From assembly GCA_029864405.1 (NCBI GenBank), contig JAOTTP010000017.1, positions 1 through 45,229 of the forward strand: DNA of 45,229 nucleotides, given 5' to 3'. Of this stretch, positions 45,228 to 45,229 are shown piece after piece; within the stretch, counting starts at the first letter, position 1, and each line of letters starts with the position of its first letter. The position numbers and the translations under genes are program-made. The stretch comes from Nitrospirota bacterium (GTDB lineage: Bacteria > Nitrospirota > Nitrospiria > Nitrospirales > UBA8639). Under the pieces are notes generated by a model. It saw nothing but the letters and a program-made list of their open reading frames with translations. It was not told the DNA's origin and did no database searches.

Positions 45228-45229
45228 CA

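Noticed and set aside
1-45229. tRNA or rRNA genes, CRISPR arrays, insertion sequences or prophage genes
   Set aside because: Reading both strands by eye showed no cloverleaf or rRNA segment, no regularly spaced repeats, no transposase or integrase, and no phage structural genes. A dedicated tRNA and IS search could still find a weak case.

Overview
The window looks like a chromosomal segment of a chemolithoautotrophic Gram-negative bacterium, most likely a Nitrospira-type nitrite oxidizer (phylum Nitrospirota). This is an inference from gene content and protein style: a DabA-type inorganic-carbon pump with Mrp/complex I-like partners, duplicated SulP-NhaB pairs, TonB/YfiR/hybrid-kinase signalling sets, an alginate-export porin and a di-heme cytochrome relic. 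No rRNA or tRNA gene is visible to settle the taxonomy. The weight of Na+-linked transporters suggests a marine or alkaline/saline habitat.

Layout. (A) 1-10.1 kb, + strand, is signalling: the tail of a hybrid kinase (REC-HPt), then TonB receptor / YfiR-like periplasmic protein / CHASE8 hybrid kinase, a REC-HD-GYP regulator, and a second, motif-degenerate HD-GYP protein. (B) 10.2-16.2 kb: a small hypothetical gene on the - strand, a membrane PAS-GAF-GAF sensor with no output domain, a SulP anion transporter and an NhaB Na+/H+ antiporter. (C) 16.3-29.9 kb: an OmpA-type lipoprotein, then a long - strand cluster transcribed dabA -> mnhE-F-G -> DUF4040 (MrpA C-terminal-like) -> mnhB -> mnhC -> mnhD -> nuoL-like -> nuoM-like, with a divergent mpsC (DUF2294) gene. 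(D) 30-36 kb: hypothetical genes, a decayed di-heme cytochrome gene, a beta-helix protein, a small membrane protein, and a PriA homologue whose ATPase motifs are eroded. (E) 36-45.2 kb: a 30-residue membrane protein, a sigma-54 two-component system, a second NhaB-SulP pair behind a good -24/-12 promoter, and an alginate-export porin interrupted by an in-frame TGA.

How it may work together (inference). SulP transporters could import bicarbonate with Na+, NhaB antiporters could return Na+, and DabA with the Mrp/NuoL/NuoM-like membrane arm would be an energy-coupled CO2-to-bicarbonate pump. The NtrC-like regulator beside sulP2-nhaB2, with a sigma-54 promoter and paired upstream repeats, suggests that this module is switched by a two-component system.

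The most unusual features are: a NuoL-like subunit whose lateral-helix region holds three tandem 27-residue units plus a divergent fourth; two terminator-like hairpins with the same AAGCCAACC/GGTTGGCTT stem just upstream of dabA and of mnhE, the first preceded by a possible 17-codon leader ORF; mnhB broken at a G8 tract; the sigma-54/SulP/NhaB circuit; and the ATPase-dead-looking PriA. Start codons were moved inward from the longest frame wherever a ribosome site, overlap or signal peptide gave reason.
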